Source of the DNA: Pseudomonadota bacterium
GTDB taxonomy: Bacteria; Pseudomonadota; Alphaproteobacteria; Azospirillales; Azospirillaceae
Length of the DNA stretch: 64,000 nt
Assembly (NCBI GenBank): GCA_023423695.1
Contig: JAFAFA010000120.1
Location: 1 to 64,000, forward strand
Reading direction: 5' to 3'
Positions within the stretch are counted from its first letter, which is position 1. Every line of letters begins with the position of its first letter. Positions 51,960 through 60,734 of the stretch are shown here, in pieces. Under the pieces are notes generated by a model. It was not told the origin of the DNA and searched no databases. It saw only the letters and a program-made list of their open reading frames with translations. A program made the position numbers and the translations under genes.

Positions 51960-53564
51960 TCAGGCCGCCACGACCAGCGCTCCCAACTCCTTCTTGTCGA
52001 GGAGCTGGTCCACGTCCAGCAGCAGGATGATCCGCTTCTGCCGTTCGATGTTGGCGACGCGGGTGATCAGCGACGATTGCTCCGCCGACAGCTCGGGGGC
52101 GCGGCCGATGACCGAGCGGGCGATCTTCAGCACTTCCGACACGCTGTCGACGATGAAGCCGGTGCGCACGCCGTTGATGGTGAAGACCATGATGCGCTGA
52201 CGGTCGTTGCGCGCCGTCTCGGGCAGGCCGAAGCGCCGGCGCTGGTCGATGACGGGCAGCACCGTGCCGCGGAGGTTGACCACCCCTTCGATGAAGTCCG
52301 GGGTCTTCGGGACCCGGGTCAGCTCGTCGGGGACGCGGACGATCTCCTGCACGCTGTCGATGGGGACACCGTACTCCTCATGCGCCAGGCGGAAGACGAC
52401 GAACTGCTCCTCGTCGTCGACGGCACCGGGCCGGGTGTTGCTGCTGTCCATGCTGATCTCCCCGCCGGCTTCCTGGGCGCTGACGGCCTCGCTGAGGTCG
52501 GCGTTGCGGAACATGCGGTCGGCGGTCAGGATGGAGACGAGACGCCGGCCGTCCTGCAGCCGGCAGATCGACTCGATCTCACCCTTCGAACCACCGCGGT
52601 TGAGCAGCGCGGGCATGCTGTCGACGAGGCTGCGGTTCACCCGCAGAACCTCCTTGACCGTATCGGTCACCACGCCGACCGAACCGCCGCCCGTCTCGCC
52701 CTCCGCGCCCAGGGACACGACGACGATGCGGTTGTGCTCGTCCAGCCCGGTCGCCGGCAGGCCGAACATGCGGCGCAGGCTGACCAGCGGCAGCAGGCGC
52801 CGCCGCAGGGTCATCACGCCGACGACATGGGAGTCGCTGTTGGGGACGTGGCTGATGCCGTCGGGCACCTGCACGATCTCCTGCACATCCTCGATCGGCA
52901 GGGCATATTCCTGCCCGGCCACCTCGAAGCTGACGAGCTGCACCTCGTCCACCGCCTCGCGGTCCTGAGCCGCTCCGTCCTCGCGCATGGCGTGCAGGTC
53001 GGCGGCGGCGGTCCGGCGTGCGCCGAAGCCACTGAACTCCCGTTCGATCAGCCGGGCCGGATCCAGGATCTGGATCATCGCCGAACCCTGCTTGATCATG
53101 CCCGCCAGAAATTCGGTGGACACGGTGGAGCGGATGCCGTCCACCGTTTCGATGTCCGCCGGCTCCACCGACACGACGCTTGCCATCCGGTCGACGACGA
53201 AGCCCACCGGGACGCCCTTGTTGATGACAACCACGCGGGTGGCGTCATCATGCTCGGCATCCTTCACCTGGAACATGCGGCGCAGGCTGGCGACCGGCAG
53301 CACCGTGCCGCGCAGGTTCGCCAGCCCTTCCAGGCTGCGCGGGCTCATCGGCACCTGCACCATGTCGGGAAGGCGGATGATCTCCTGCACCTCCGCCAGC
53401 GGCACGGCGAAGGTCTCGCCATGCACGGTGAAGGTCACGAATTGCCGGTTGTCGGCTTCAATTTCGCCGTGGCGGCCGGCTTGGCCGTCGCTCTGGACCG
53501 TGTCGGCCCCGGGGTGTGCGGGCGGAGCCGATCCGCCCGTGCCCCCGTCAATGGGGTTCGCCAT
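51960..53564 (-). CDS. Triple CheW-domain coupling protein
   Basis: 534 residues holding three CheW domains in tandem (about 41-185, 208-360 and 385-530). Each shows the CheW core: FVTFTVHGETFAVPLAEVQEIIRLPDMVQVP / LVSFEVAGQEYALPIEDVQEIVQVPDGISHVP / FVVFRLAHEEYGVPIDSVQEIVRVPDELTRVP, followed by an NLRGTVLPV or TLRRRLLPL loop and a DRM/DTV/DSV-xEV-x helix. Usual CheW has one domain. It likely links several receptors and CheA molecules at once. N-terminal ~35 residues are Gly/Ala-rich and disordered. The start has AGGAG upstream. Confidence 0.93.
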   Translation of the reverse strand: MANPIDGGTGGSAPPAHPGADTVQSDGQAGRHGEIEADNRQFVTFTVHGETFAVPLAEVQEIIRLPDMVQVPMSPRSLEGLANLRGTVLPVASLRRMFQVKDAEHDDATRVVVINKGVPVGFVVDRMASVVSVEPADIETVDGIRSTVSTEFLAGMIKQGSAMIQILDPARLIEREFSGFGARRTAAADLHAMREDGAAQDREAVDEVQLVSFEVAGQEYALPIEDVQEIVQVPDGISHVPNSDSHVVGVMTLRRRLLPLVSLRRMFGLPATGLDEHNRIVVVSLGAEGETGGGSVGVVTDTVKEVLRVNRSLVDSMPALLNRGGSKGEIESICRLQDGRRLVSILTADRMFRNADLSEAVSAQEAGGEISMDSSNTRPGAVDDEEQFVVFRLAHEEYGVPIDSVQEIVRVPDELTRVPKTPDFIEGVVNLRGTVLPVIDQRRRFGLPETARNDRQRIMVFTINGVRTGFIVDSVSEVLKIARSVIGRAPELSAEQSSLITRVANIERQKRIILLLDVDQLLDKKELGALVVAA

Positions 53565-53593
53565 CGCTTGGATTCTCCTGTCGGGCGTCCCGG

Positions 53594-55525
53594 TCAGCCG
53601 GCGTTCTGCAGTTCGTCGGCCAGTGAGGCGATCTCCTCGACGGCGGCGGCCAGTTCCTCGGCACCGCGCGACTGCTCCTTGGCGGCCTGCGACGCTTCGC
53701 TGGCGGCGGCGCCGGACTGCTGTGCGGCCGCGGAAATCTGCTCCACACCCTTCTTGGCCTCGCCCACCGTGGTGACGATGGCGTCGGCGCCCTTCAGGAT
53801 GTTTTCCGCCCCCTCCACCACGGTGGCCATATCGCGCGACACGACTTCCAGGTTGGCGGTGGTCGCCTTGTTCTTCTCCACCTCGGCGGCAGCCGAGGCG
53901 GCAATCTCCTCCAGATCGCGGCGGACCTTGGCGATCTGGTCCTGGATGGCCTTCACCAGATCCTTGATCCGTTCGGCGTTCTCCGAGGAATCCCGCGCCA
54001 AGTTGCGGATGTCGGTGGAGACGACGGCAAAGCCCTTGCCGAACTCGCCAGCGCGCGCGGCCTCGATCGAGCCGTTGACGGCCAGCATGTTGGTCTGGAC
54101 CGATACCGTGCTGATGGCGTCGACGATCTTGTCGATGCGGCGGGCGACCTCTTCCAGGCTGCCGATCTGATCACGGCTCCTGGCATTCTCCTCCACCGCC
54201 TTGGCGACGCCAGCGATCAGCGTCTCCACGGCGCCACGGTTTTCCCGCAGCGCGGCCTGGAGCGCCGTGCCCTTTTCGCGGGCCATGCCGGCGCGCTCCT
54301 GCGCCAGCATGGCGCTCTTCTCGATCTGGACGATGGCGGAGGCCGACTGCTGGGTGGCGGCGGATGCCGACTGGGACCCCCGGCCGATCTGGTCCAGCGC
54401 CGTCATGACCTGGGTGGCGGCGCGGTTGATTTCCTCGACCGCGGACGACAGTTCCTCTGCAGCGGACGCGACCTCCTCGCTCGACTTGCCGATGTCGGTG
54501 GAGTTCTTCAGGTCCTCCGACAGTTCCGACAGCTCGGTGGACGCCTGTTCCGACTGGTTCAGGGCGACCGCCTGCTGCTCCACCGTCTTCAGGGCCTCCT
54601 GGCAAGCCGACGATTGCTCCTCCGCGGCGGCGGCGATGGACTCGGAGCCCTTCTGGGCTTCCACCGCGGCGCGGTCGGCCTCCGTGGCGGCCATCGTGAT
54701 CTCGTCGGCGCCGCGCTTGATCTCGATCATATCGATCCGGACCTGCTCGAGCTGGGCGGAGATCGTCCTGCCGCTGTCCACCTCGGCCTTGGCGGCCTGG
54801 GACGACGCGTTGATGCCGTCGGCGATGACCTTGACCTCGCCCTGGATCTGGCCGATTAGGTCCTGGATGTCCCGCGCGCTCTTTTCGGAGGTTTCGGCTA
54901 GGGTGCGCACTTCGTCGGCGACCACGGCGAAGCCCTTGCCGTGCTGGCCGGCGCGGGCGGCCTCGATGGCCGCGTTCAGGGCGAGAAGATTGGTCTGGTC
55001 GGCGATGCGGGCGACGGCCTTCACGATGTCGCCGATGTTGGCGGCCTGACGCTCCAGCTCCGCAACCATGGTGACGGATGCGGCCTGGCGCTCGGCCGCC
55101 GTGCCGATGGCGGTCACCGATGCGCCGATCTGGGTGGAGATGCTGGCGATCAGTTCCTGAAGGGTCTCGGTCTTGCGGCTCGCCGCGTCGGCGTTCTCGC
55201 GGGCGGACAGGATCTGGCGGCCGATGCCGGTCACCGCGCGCTGGGATTCCTCGGCGGCACCCGCAGCCTCCTGGGCGCCGGACGCGATCTGCTCCATCGC
55301 CTTGCGCAGCTGATCGGCAGCCGACGCGGCTTCGGTGATGCCGCTGGCGAGCTGGGAGGTGGCGGAGGCGATGCGCTCCGCGGCCTTCTGCGACTTGGCG
55401 TGGGTGCGGGCCCGGCGGCGCTGATCGTCCGACTGCGCGTTGCGCTCACGGCTCAGCCGCGGAGGCGTGCGGTAGTCTGCGCCTTCTTCAGGGTAGGACA
55501 GGGTGGTTTTCTTCACCAGGGCCAT
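53594..55525 (-). CDS. Soluble chemoreceptor with two signalling tips
   Basis: 643 residues, no membrane helix and no HAMP or PAS domain; almost entirely coiled coil. Two methyl-accepting signalling tips lie in one chain: residues 173-210 (IADQTNLLALNAAIEAARAG ... FAVVADEVRTLAE) and 474-511 (VQTNMLAVNGSIEAARAG ... FAVVSTDIRNLAR). The N-terminal ~50 residues are basic and disordered (LVKKTTL, RRRARTHAKSQK). Start ATG has AGGAG 8 bp upstream; a TTG two codons earlier is rejected. First gene of the operon. A cytoplasmic receptor together with a ParA protein recalls TlpT/PpfA of R. sphaeroides. Confidence 0.9.
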   Translation of the reverse strand: MALVKKTTLSYPEEGADYRTPPRLSRERNAQSDDQRRRARTHAKSQKAAERIASATSQLASGITEAASAADQLRKAMEQIASGAQEAAGAAEESQRAVTGIGRQILSARENADAASRKTETLQELIASISTQIGASVTAIGTAAERQAASVTMVAELERQAANIGDIVKAVARIADQTNLLALNAAIEAARAGQHGKGFAVVADEVRTLAETSEKSARDIQDLIGQIQGEVKVIADGINASSQAAKAEVDSGRTISAQLEQVRIDMIEIKRGADEITMAATEADRAAVEAQKGSESIAAAAEEQSSACQEALKTVEQQAVALNQSEQASTELSELSEDLKNSTDIGKSSEEVASAAEELSSAVEEINRAATQVMTALDQIGRGSQSASAATQQSASAIVQIEKSAMLAQERAGMAREKGTALQAALRENRGAVETLIAGVAKAVEENARSRDQIGSLEEVARRIDKIVDAISTVSVQTNMLAVNGSIEAARAGEFGKGFAVVSTDIRNLARDSSENAERIKDLVKAIQDQIAKVRRDLEEIAASAAAEVEKNKATTANLEVVSRDMATVVEGAENILKGADAIVTTVGEAKKGVEQISAAAQQSGAAASEASQAAKEQSRGAEELAAAVEEIASLADELQNAG

Positions 55526-55745
55526 GAACAACTCTCCTCAACTGAATGAGGAGGGTCTGGCCGGCTCTCCTCAGCCGGAAGATATAGATGGCTCCGTGCC
55601 GCCTATGATATTAGGTAAGACCCTAATACGTAATACGACGTATGCGCGACGGCGGATCAGTCGCCAGGAGAATATTTTTATCGGATCTGTCAGGTTTCGC
55701 GCCTGCACCAGCGGGTAGGCGCAGAGTGAAGTCGCCCCAGCTGGG

Positions 55746-56049
55746 TGGTTCTTGCGCAATGAGGTCGTCCTGAGCATCGCTGGCAAGAAGCAGTATCTCT
55801 GGCGGGCCGTCGACCGCGATGGCTCCGTGCTCGAAGTGCTGATGCAGAGCCGGCGCGACGCCAAAGCGGCCAACGCCTGCTCCGCAAAATGCTGAAAAGG
55901 CAGGGCTGCGCGCTGCAGGTGCTGTGACCGATAAGCTGAAGTTCGACGCCGCCGCTAAGCGCATCATCATGTCGGAGATGGAACACCGCCAGCACAATGG
56001 GCTCAACAACCAAGCCGAAAACTCGTACCAACCGCCCCAACGGCGGGAA
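55746..56049 (+). pseudogene. IS6-family transposase remnant (C-terminal half, frameshifted)
   Basis: WFLRNEVVLSIAGKKQYLWRAVD and GSVLEVLMQSRRDAKAA match the catalytic core of IS6/IS26-type transposases, then a frameshift near 55877, a further shift, and DKLKFDAAAKRIIMSEMEHRQHNGLNN followed by NQAENSYQP, the last catalytic segment. N-terminal half missing. The 220 bp between this and the soluble-receptor gene should contain the che promoter; no consensus can be named with confidence. Confidence 0.8.
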
Positions 56050-56079
56050 GTATATCAACTCTACAATATTTCTATTTAA

Positions 56080-56532
56080 TCATGTTTGACTGATCTTTAT
56101 CACCGTTGTATTATCCCATGTCAGAACACGCCCGTCTCCTGCATGCAGCTCCAGCCGAGCAACCAGGGCGCCCGTTTCAGCGGCGACCAGCGAGGATCGC
56201 GGTTCGTCAGGGGCATAGAGATGGTCTTCACCCCACTGACGTAGCGCGACGATAACGAGGAAAAGGCCGCGCCCCTTTTTTGTCAGAACATATTCCTTGT
56301 AGGCGCTGCCGTCAGAAGCCGGCGCCGTCTCCAGAATGCCGCGTTCGGTCAGATCGCGCAGCCGGGTTGCCAACATTCCCTTAGCAATGCCAAGGCCGCT
56401 TTGAAACTCGTTGAATCGTCGCACTCCGTCGAAGGCGTCGCGGATGATCAGCAGTGACCACCAATCGCCGATGACATCGAGCGCGCGCGCCACCGGACAA
56501 CCCGTATCCCAAAGACTGACCCGCTTGACCAT
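56080..56532 (-). CDS. HxlR-family transcriptional regulator
   Basis: 150 residues with the HxlR winged-helix: CPVARALDVIGDWWSLLIIRDAFDGVRRFNEFQSGLGIAKGMLATRLRDLTERGILE, where C12 is the conserved HxlR cysteine, then wing TKKGRGLFLVIVALRQWGEDH. Divergent from the MFS gene across a 106-bp AT-richer gap, the standard layout for repressor and efflux pump. Base composition is visibly less GC-rich than that of flanking genes and IS6 remnants lie on both sides, suggesting acquisition. Confidence 0.92.
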   Translation of the reverse strand: MVKRVSLWDTGCPVARALDVIGDWWSLLIIRDAFDGVRRFNEFQSGLGIAKGMLATRLRDLTERGILETAPASDGSAYKEYVLTKKGRGLFLVIVALRQWGEDHLYAPDEPRSSLVAAETGALVARLELHAGDGRVLTWDNTTVIKISQT

Positions 56533-56638
56533 ACCACCGCTCTCGACAGCACAAAACTGGTCCTAAAATAGAACTGGAATTCTCGATGCGCAAGTGGTCT
56601 CGATATGAAACCAGAGTGGCTTCAAGAACGGGATCACC

Positions 56639-57877
56639 ATGAAGAGCGCAAGCGGACCAAGGGCACGGCACCAGCCGGATGGCGGGTTATCAGGAGTTAC
56701 GACGCTGATCTTCGCGGTTGCCGCCGGCCTCAGTGTAGCAAACATCTATTACGCTCAGCCGTTGCTTGACACGATTGCGAGAGATTTTGACATTTCGCCG
56801 GCTACCATCGGCCTTGTTGTGACGCTGACCCAGGTTGGCTACGCGCTGGGGCTGATTTTCATCGTACCACTCGGCGATCTACTTGACCGTCGTCGGCTTG
56901 TCATTGGCCAAGGCCTTCTGTCGATCATCGCGTTGGTCGCTGTAGCGACAGCGAAGACCGAATGGGTTCTATTCACCGGCCTTACCGCGATGGGCCTGCT
57001 CGCCGTCATGGTGCAGGTTCTGGTCGCCTTCGCCGCGACGTTGGCAACGCCCGCCGAACGGGGCAGGGTGGTCGGCACGGTGACGAGCGGCATCGTCATC
57101 GGCATCCTTGCCGCCCGCTTTGTCGCCGGGCTGCTCGCCGATGTCGGCGGCTGGCGGGTGGTCTATCTGACATCGGCCATTTTGATGGCGGCCATGGTCG
57201 GGCTGCTGACGCGTGTTCTACCGCGAACTCCGTTGCCGGACAGCACCGACAGCTACGCCGAGACGCTGCGTTCCATTCCCGCCTTGTTTCTGCGTGACCG
57301 GGTTTTGCTGACTCGCGGTCTTCTCGCTCTGCTGATCTTTGCGACCTTCAGCACATTTTGGACAAGCTTGGTTCTGCCGCTCAGCACCGCTCCTTTCCAC
57401 TATTCGCACACGCAGATCGGACTGTTCGGTCTGGTCGGTCTGGCAGGGGCGGCAGCCGCGACAGGCGCGGGACGCCTCGCGGACCGCGGTCTCGGCCAAT
57501 GGACGACGGCACTGTCTCTCACGCTCCTGCTGCTGTCATGGGGGCTGATCGCTTTTCTGCCGTCGTCCATTCCGCTTCTGCTGATCGGCGTTGTCCTGCT
57601 CGATCTTGCCGTGCAGGCCGTCCACGTCACCAACCAGAGCATCATCGTCGCTCGCCACCCGACGGCACGCAGCCGTCTCGTCGGCGGCTACATGGTTTTC
57701 TATTCGATTGGCAGTGCCATGGGAGCAAGTGCCGCGACCATGGCCTACGCCCATGGCGGCTGGCACGGCGTCTCGATGCTGGGAGCAGCATTTAGCGCAG
57801 CTGCAATGCTGACTTGGGTTGGCGCGTGCCACCTGCCCGCCGGTAGCGAAGCGGCGGAATGCGCTGACCGACTCTAA
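56639..57877 (+). CDS. MFS transporter, drug/sugar efflux type
   Basis: 412 residues, 12 helices: VTTLIFAVAAGLSVANIYYAQPLLDTIARDF is the hallmark of the YwoG/NepI-like efflux group, with signature loop LGDLLDRRRLV, helix VQVLVAFAATLATPAERGRVVGTVTSGIVIGIL (motif C-like) and a second half from LLTRGLLALLIFATFSTFW. Expressed opposite to an HxlR gene, probably derepressed by an electrophile or xenobiotic. Lower GC than neighbours; likely transferred with the regulator. Confidence 0.92.
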   Translation: MKSASGPRARHQPDGGLSGVTTLIFAVAAGLSVANIYYAQPLLDTIARDFDISPATIGLVVTLTQVGYALGLIFIVPLGDLLDRRRLVIGQGLLSIIALVAVATAKTEWVLFTGLTAMGLLAVMVQVLVAFAATLATPAERGRVVGTVTSGIVIGILAARFVAGLLADVGGWRVVYLTSAILMAAMVGLLTRVLPRTPLPDSTDSYAETLRSIPALFLRDRVLLTRGLLALLIFATFSTFWTSLVLPLSTAPFHYSHTQIGLFGLVGLAGAAAATGAGRLADRGLGQWTTALSLTLLLLSWGLIAFLPSSIPLLLIGVVLLDLAVQAVHVTNQSIIVARHPTARSRLVGGYMVFYSIGSAMGASAATMAYAHGGWHGVSMLGAAFSAAAMLTWVGACHLPAGSEAAECADRL

Positions 57878-57971
57878 TAGCTTGTTCGTGACGTGCTCGT
57901 CCTGACCGGTGCTGCGCGGGATACTACTTTAAGCTGAACGGGGGTGTTGCGCCGGGTGGCCCATCTGGTAG

Positions 57972-58875
57972 GGCTGTGAGCGTGGTCAACAGCCTCGGGT
58001 CAGCAGTCTACGGGCAGCGCCGTTCGTCCCGCAAGCACCACGCCCGCTTCCTGGGACGCGTTCTCGAATGTCGATGCCTTCGTGGATGAGGTGCTGACGG
58101 AGTTGACAGCCATGGCGGCGGAGGGGACGCGGACAACCCGAGCCGGCTCGAGGCCAGCGCTCGCCGGCGCTACCCTGCGCAAGGCGATCATGGCGGTGTG
58201 GTGCGTGTGCTTCTGCGGCATGCAATGGCGGACCATCGGCCAGCTCTCCGGCATCTGTACACTCTGTTTGCCCGCTGGACCCGGCTGGGGCTGTGGCGCC
58301 GTTTGCTCGACCGCCTACGCCGCACGTGGCGGCTGGCCTGCGGCGGTACGGCCGAGCCGAGCACGGTGGTGATCGACAGCCGCACCTGCCTTTGGGCCCC
58401 GAGCTGTTTCGCGCGGGGCGTGGACGGCGGCAAGAAGATCCGCGGCGTGACGGTCCATATTGCCGTCGAGAAGGACGGCATTCCGCTGGCGATCGATGCA
58501 GCACCAGCCAACGTCCACGACACCAAGGGCATCGTCCCAGTCCTGCGGGAGATCGCCGGCCGCGGTTTCCTGGGCCCGGCGATTGGTGACCTCGGCGATC
58601 GCGGCCAGCGCCTGGCCAAAGCCAGGGAGGCCCTTGGCATCACCATTCAGCCGATTGCCCGAGGGCGCGACGGCGTGTTCAGTCCCACGGAAATCGCCCG
58701 GGTCGTGGAGCGCTCGTTTGGATGGCCAATCCGGGACCGGAGGTTGAACACCCATGTCGAGCGGACGAAGGAGCACCTCGTCGCTTTCATCGAGATCGCC
58801 TTCATCTCGATCCTCTCACGCCGCCTGAAGCGGCTCGTCACCCAGGCAACCCCAGCATGACGTCCACGAACAGCC
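57972..58875 (+). mobile_element. IS5-family insertion sequence, frameshifted transposase
   Basis: The transposase reads in one frame from 58082 (AILRKAIMAVWCVCFCGMQWRTIGQLSG-like part) and in another from about 58235 (RHLYTLFARWTRLGLWRRLLDRL, VVIDSRTCLWAP as the first catalytic block, GGKKIRGVTVHIAVEKDGIPLAIDAAPANVHDTKG, IGDLGDRGQRLAKA, and FSPTEIARVVERSFGWPIRDRR), stop at 58858-58860. That is the IS5/IS427-type DDE layout, where a frameshift can be programmed or a lesion. GGCTGT at 57972 and ACAGCC ending at 58875 are candidate terminal inverted repeats. The right edge abuts an IS6 fragment exactly. Confidence 0.75.
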
Positions 58876-58962
58876 ACTGAAACAATGGTACAGCCACACG
58901 GCCTCGTTGATGATCGCCGCCGGAAAGCGGAAGCCGCGGTACGGGGTGGGCGTCGTGCTCAT
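58876..58962 (-). pseudogene. IS6-family transposase, N-terminal remnant
   Basis: Minus strand from ATG 58962 reads TPYRGFRFPAAIINEAVWLYHCFS, the start of an IS6-type transposase (zinc-less HTH region), then stops matching at the IS5 edge. Only ~29 codons remain. Opposite orientation to the IS6 remnant at 55.7 kb. The interval 58963-59070 contains only a GGGGGCATGCCCCC palindrome at ~59041. Confidence 0.75.
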
Positions 58963-59070
58963 GACCGGAAGCCTGCCACGAACAGGGCGGGGTCGCCAAG
59001 CTGACAGCACCACCTCACCCGCTACTGGTTCACCTGACCGGGGGGCATGCCCCCGATCGGCACGGACTCT

Positions 59071-60225
59071 TCACCGAGCTTGGCTGTAAAGCTCCAGGGC
59101 ATCCTCGTAGCGGACATCGCGCGGATTGTTGATCAAAAGCCTCTGCACCTTCATGGCGTCGGCGGCCAGCATCGGCAGATCGTCCCGTCGCACGCCAAGC
59201 TGTTGCAGGCGCTGCTCCATCGGCATGGCGGCGACGAGATCGCGCATGGCCTCGATGAAGGCGGCCGCCGCCCCGGCCGGCGTGGCGAAGGAGCGGCCGG
59301 GCAGGATCACCGGGGCGAGTTCGGCGTAAAGCCCTTCGGCGGCCGGCCGGTTGAACTCCAGCACCGGTCCGAGCATCAGCGCGTTGCTCAGTCCGTGCGG
59401 CACGTGGAAATGGCCGCCCAGCGGATAGGCCAGGGCGTGGACTGCCCCGACCGGCGCGTTGGCGAAGGCGATGCCGGCAAGCAGCGAACCCTGGAGCATC
59501 GCCGCACGGGCGGCTACATCGCGCCCGTCCGCGATGACGGCGCGGATGTTGCCGCCCAGCAGGCCCAGCGCCCGCAGCGCGAGACTGTCGGACAGCGGGT
59601 TCTTCTTGTGGCGGGTGGTGTAGGCCTCGATGGCGTGGACCATCGCATCGATGCCGGTCATGGCGGTGACCCGCGGCGGCAGCCCGAGCGTCAGACGGGC
59701 GTCGAGCACCGCCAGATCGGGATAGAGCAGGCTGGACACCACCCCCTTCTTCTCGCTCGTGGGCGTGGTGACGATGGCGATGGGGGTCACCTCCGACCCC
59801 GTGCCGGCGGTGGTCGGTACCTGGATCAGCGGCAGGCGCGGTCCCTTGGCGAGGCCGATGCCGTAGATGTCCGGCAGCTCCTGGGGCGTGCCGGCCAGCA
59901 GGGCGACCAGCTTGGCGGTGTCGAGCGAACTGCCGCCGCCGAAGCCGATCACCCCGTCGGCCCCGGCATCGCGCGCCGCCTGCACCGCCAGCGCGACCGA
60001 TTCCTCCGGCGGGTCGGCCAGCACGTCGGAGAACAGCGCGCAGGCCGTGCCGGCGGCTTTGAAGCCGGCCTCGACCGGCTCCAGCAAGCCGGCCGCCACC
60101 AGACCGGCGTCGGTGACGATCAGCGCACGGCGGATGCCCAGCTCCTTCGCCATGTCGCCCAGCCGGGCCGCCGCCCCCGCCTTGCACACCAGCTTCGGCG
60201 TGGTTTCGAACACGAAGTCCGTCAT
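59071..60225 (-). CDS. Iron-containing alcohol dehydrogenase
   Basis: 384 residues of the Fe-ADH family (group III): GFGGGSSLDTAKLVALL for NAD(P) binding, PTTAGTGSEVTPIAIV, and metal-binding region with GIDAMVHAIEAYTT, HALAYPLGGHFHVPHGLSNALML supplying histidines. The start MTDFVFETTPKLV follows a GAGGAT-like sequence; an upstream frame overlaps the thioesterase gene. Last gene of the minus-strand operon. Reduces or oxidises an alcohol/aldehyde produced from the acyl-CoA steps upstream; related enzymes handle maleylacetate, butanol or 1,3-propanediol. Confidence 0.9.
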   Translation of the reverse strand: MTDFVFETTPKLVCKAGAAARLGDMAKELGIRRALIVTDAGLVAAGLLEPVEAGFKAAGTACALFSDVLADPPEESVALAVQAARDAGADGVIGFGGGSSLDTAKLVALLAGTPQELPDIYGIGLAKGPRLPLIQVPTTAGTGSEVTPIAIVTTPTSEKKGVVSSLLYPDLAVLDARLTLGLPPRVTAMTGIDAMVHAIEAYTTRHKKNPLSDSLALRALGLLGGNIRAVIADGRDVAARAAMLQGSLLAGIAFANAPVGAVHALAYPLGGHFHVPHGLSNALMLGPVLEFNRPAAEGLYAELAPVILPGRSFATPAGAAAAFIEAMRDLVAAMPMEQRLQQLGVRRDDLPMLAADAMKVQRLLINNPRDVRYEDALELYSQAR

Positions 60226-60250
60226 GTCTCGATCCTCACCGGAAAGGGGG

Positions 60251-60697
60251 TCAGGCGGTTTCGGCCGGCACGACCAGCCGCCCGAGCACCGTGCGGAGTT
60301 TCTCCGGCAGTGCCGCCGGACGGCGCGTCTCGCGGTCGACATAGACATGCACGAAATGGCCGCAGGCCGCCGGCGTGGGATCGTCGTTGCGGAACAGCCC
60401 GACCTCGTAGCGGACGCTGCTGGTGCCCAGCCGCGCCACGCGCAGCCCGGCCTCGACCCGGTCGGGGAAGCTGACCGGCGCGTAATAGCTGCAGCCGGTG
60501 TCCACCACCAGCCCGATCACCGGGCTGGTTTCGATGTCGAGCGCACCGTTCTCGATCAGGTACTGGTTCACCACCGTGTCGAAATAGCTGTAATAGACCA
60601 CGTTGTTGACGTGGCCGTAGGCGTCGTTGTCCATCCACCGGGTCGGGACGATCTGGAAATGGGGGTAGGAGGCGCGGGTGTCGTGCTTGCGGTCCAT
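60251..60697 (-). CDS. Acyl-CoA thioesterase, 4HBT hotdog family
   Basis: 148 residues: single hotdog fold, with RWMDNDAYGHVNNVVYYSYFDTVVNQYL (the DxDxxGHVNN active-site motif; D is catalytic) and SYYAPVSFPDRVEAGLRV. Family members hydrolyse acyl- or hydroxybenzoyl-CoA. The start MDRKHDT has GGAGG 9 bp upstream; a longer frame reaches into the thiolase gene. Releases free acid or CoA at the end of the linked pathway. Confidence 0.88.
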   Translation of the reverse strand: MDRKHDTRASYPHFQIVPTRWMDNDAYGHVNNVVYYSYFDTVVNQYLIENGALDIETSPVIGLVVDTGCSYYAPVSFPDRVEAGLRVARLGTSSVRYEVGLFRNDDPTPAACGHFVHVYVDRETRRPAALPEKLRTVLGRLVVPAETA

Positions 60698-60734
60698 GAG
60701 GTTTCCTCCCTGTATCGGATTGGTCTTTGGGGAC

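Noticed and set aside
55746..58962. Intact IS6 composite transposon
   Set aside because: Both IS6 copies are fragments with missing halves or frameshifts, and no target-site duplications or full inverted repeats could be identified.
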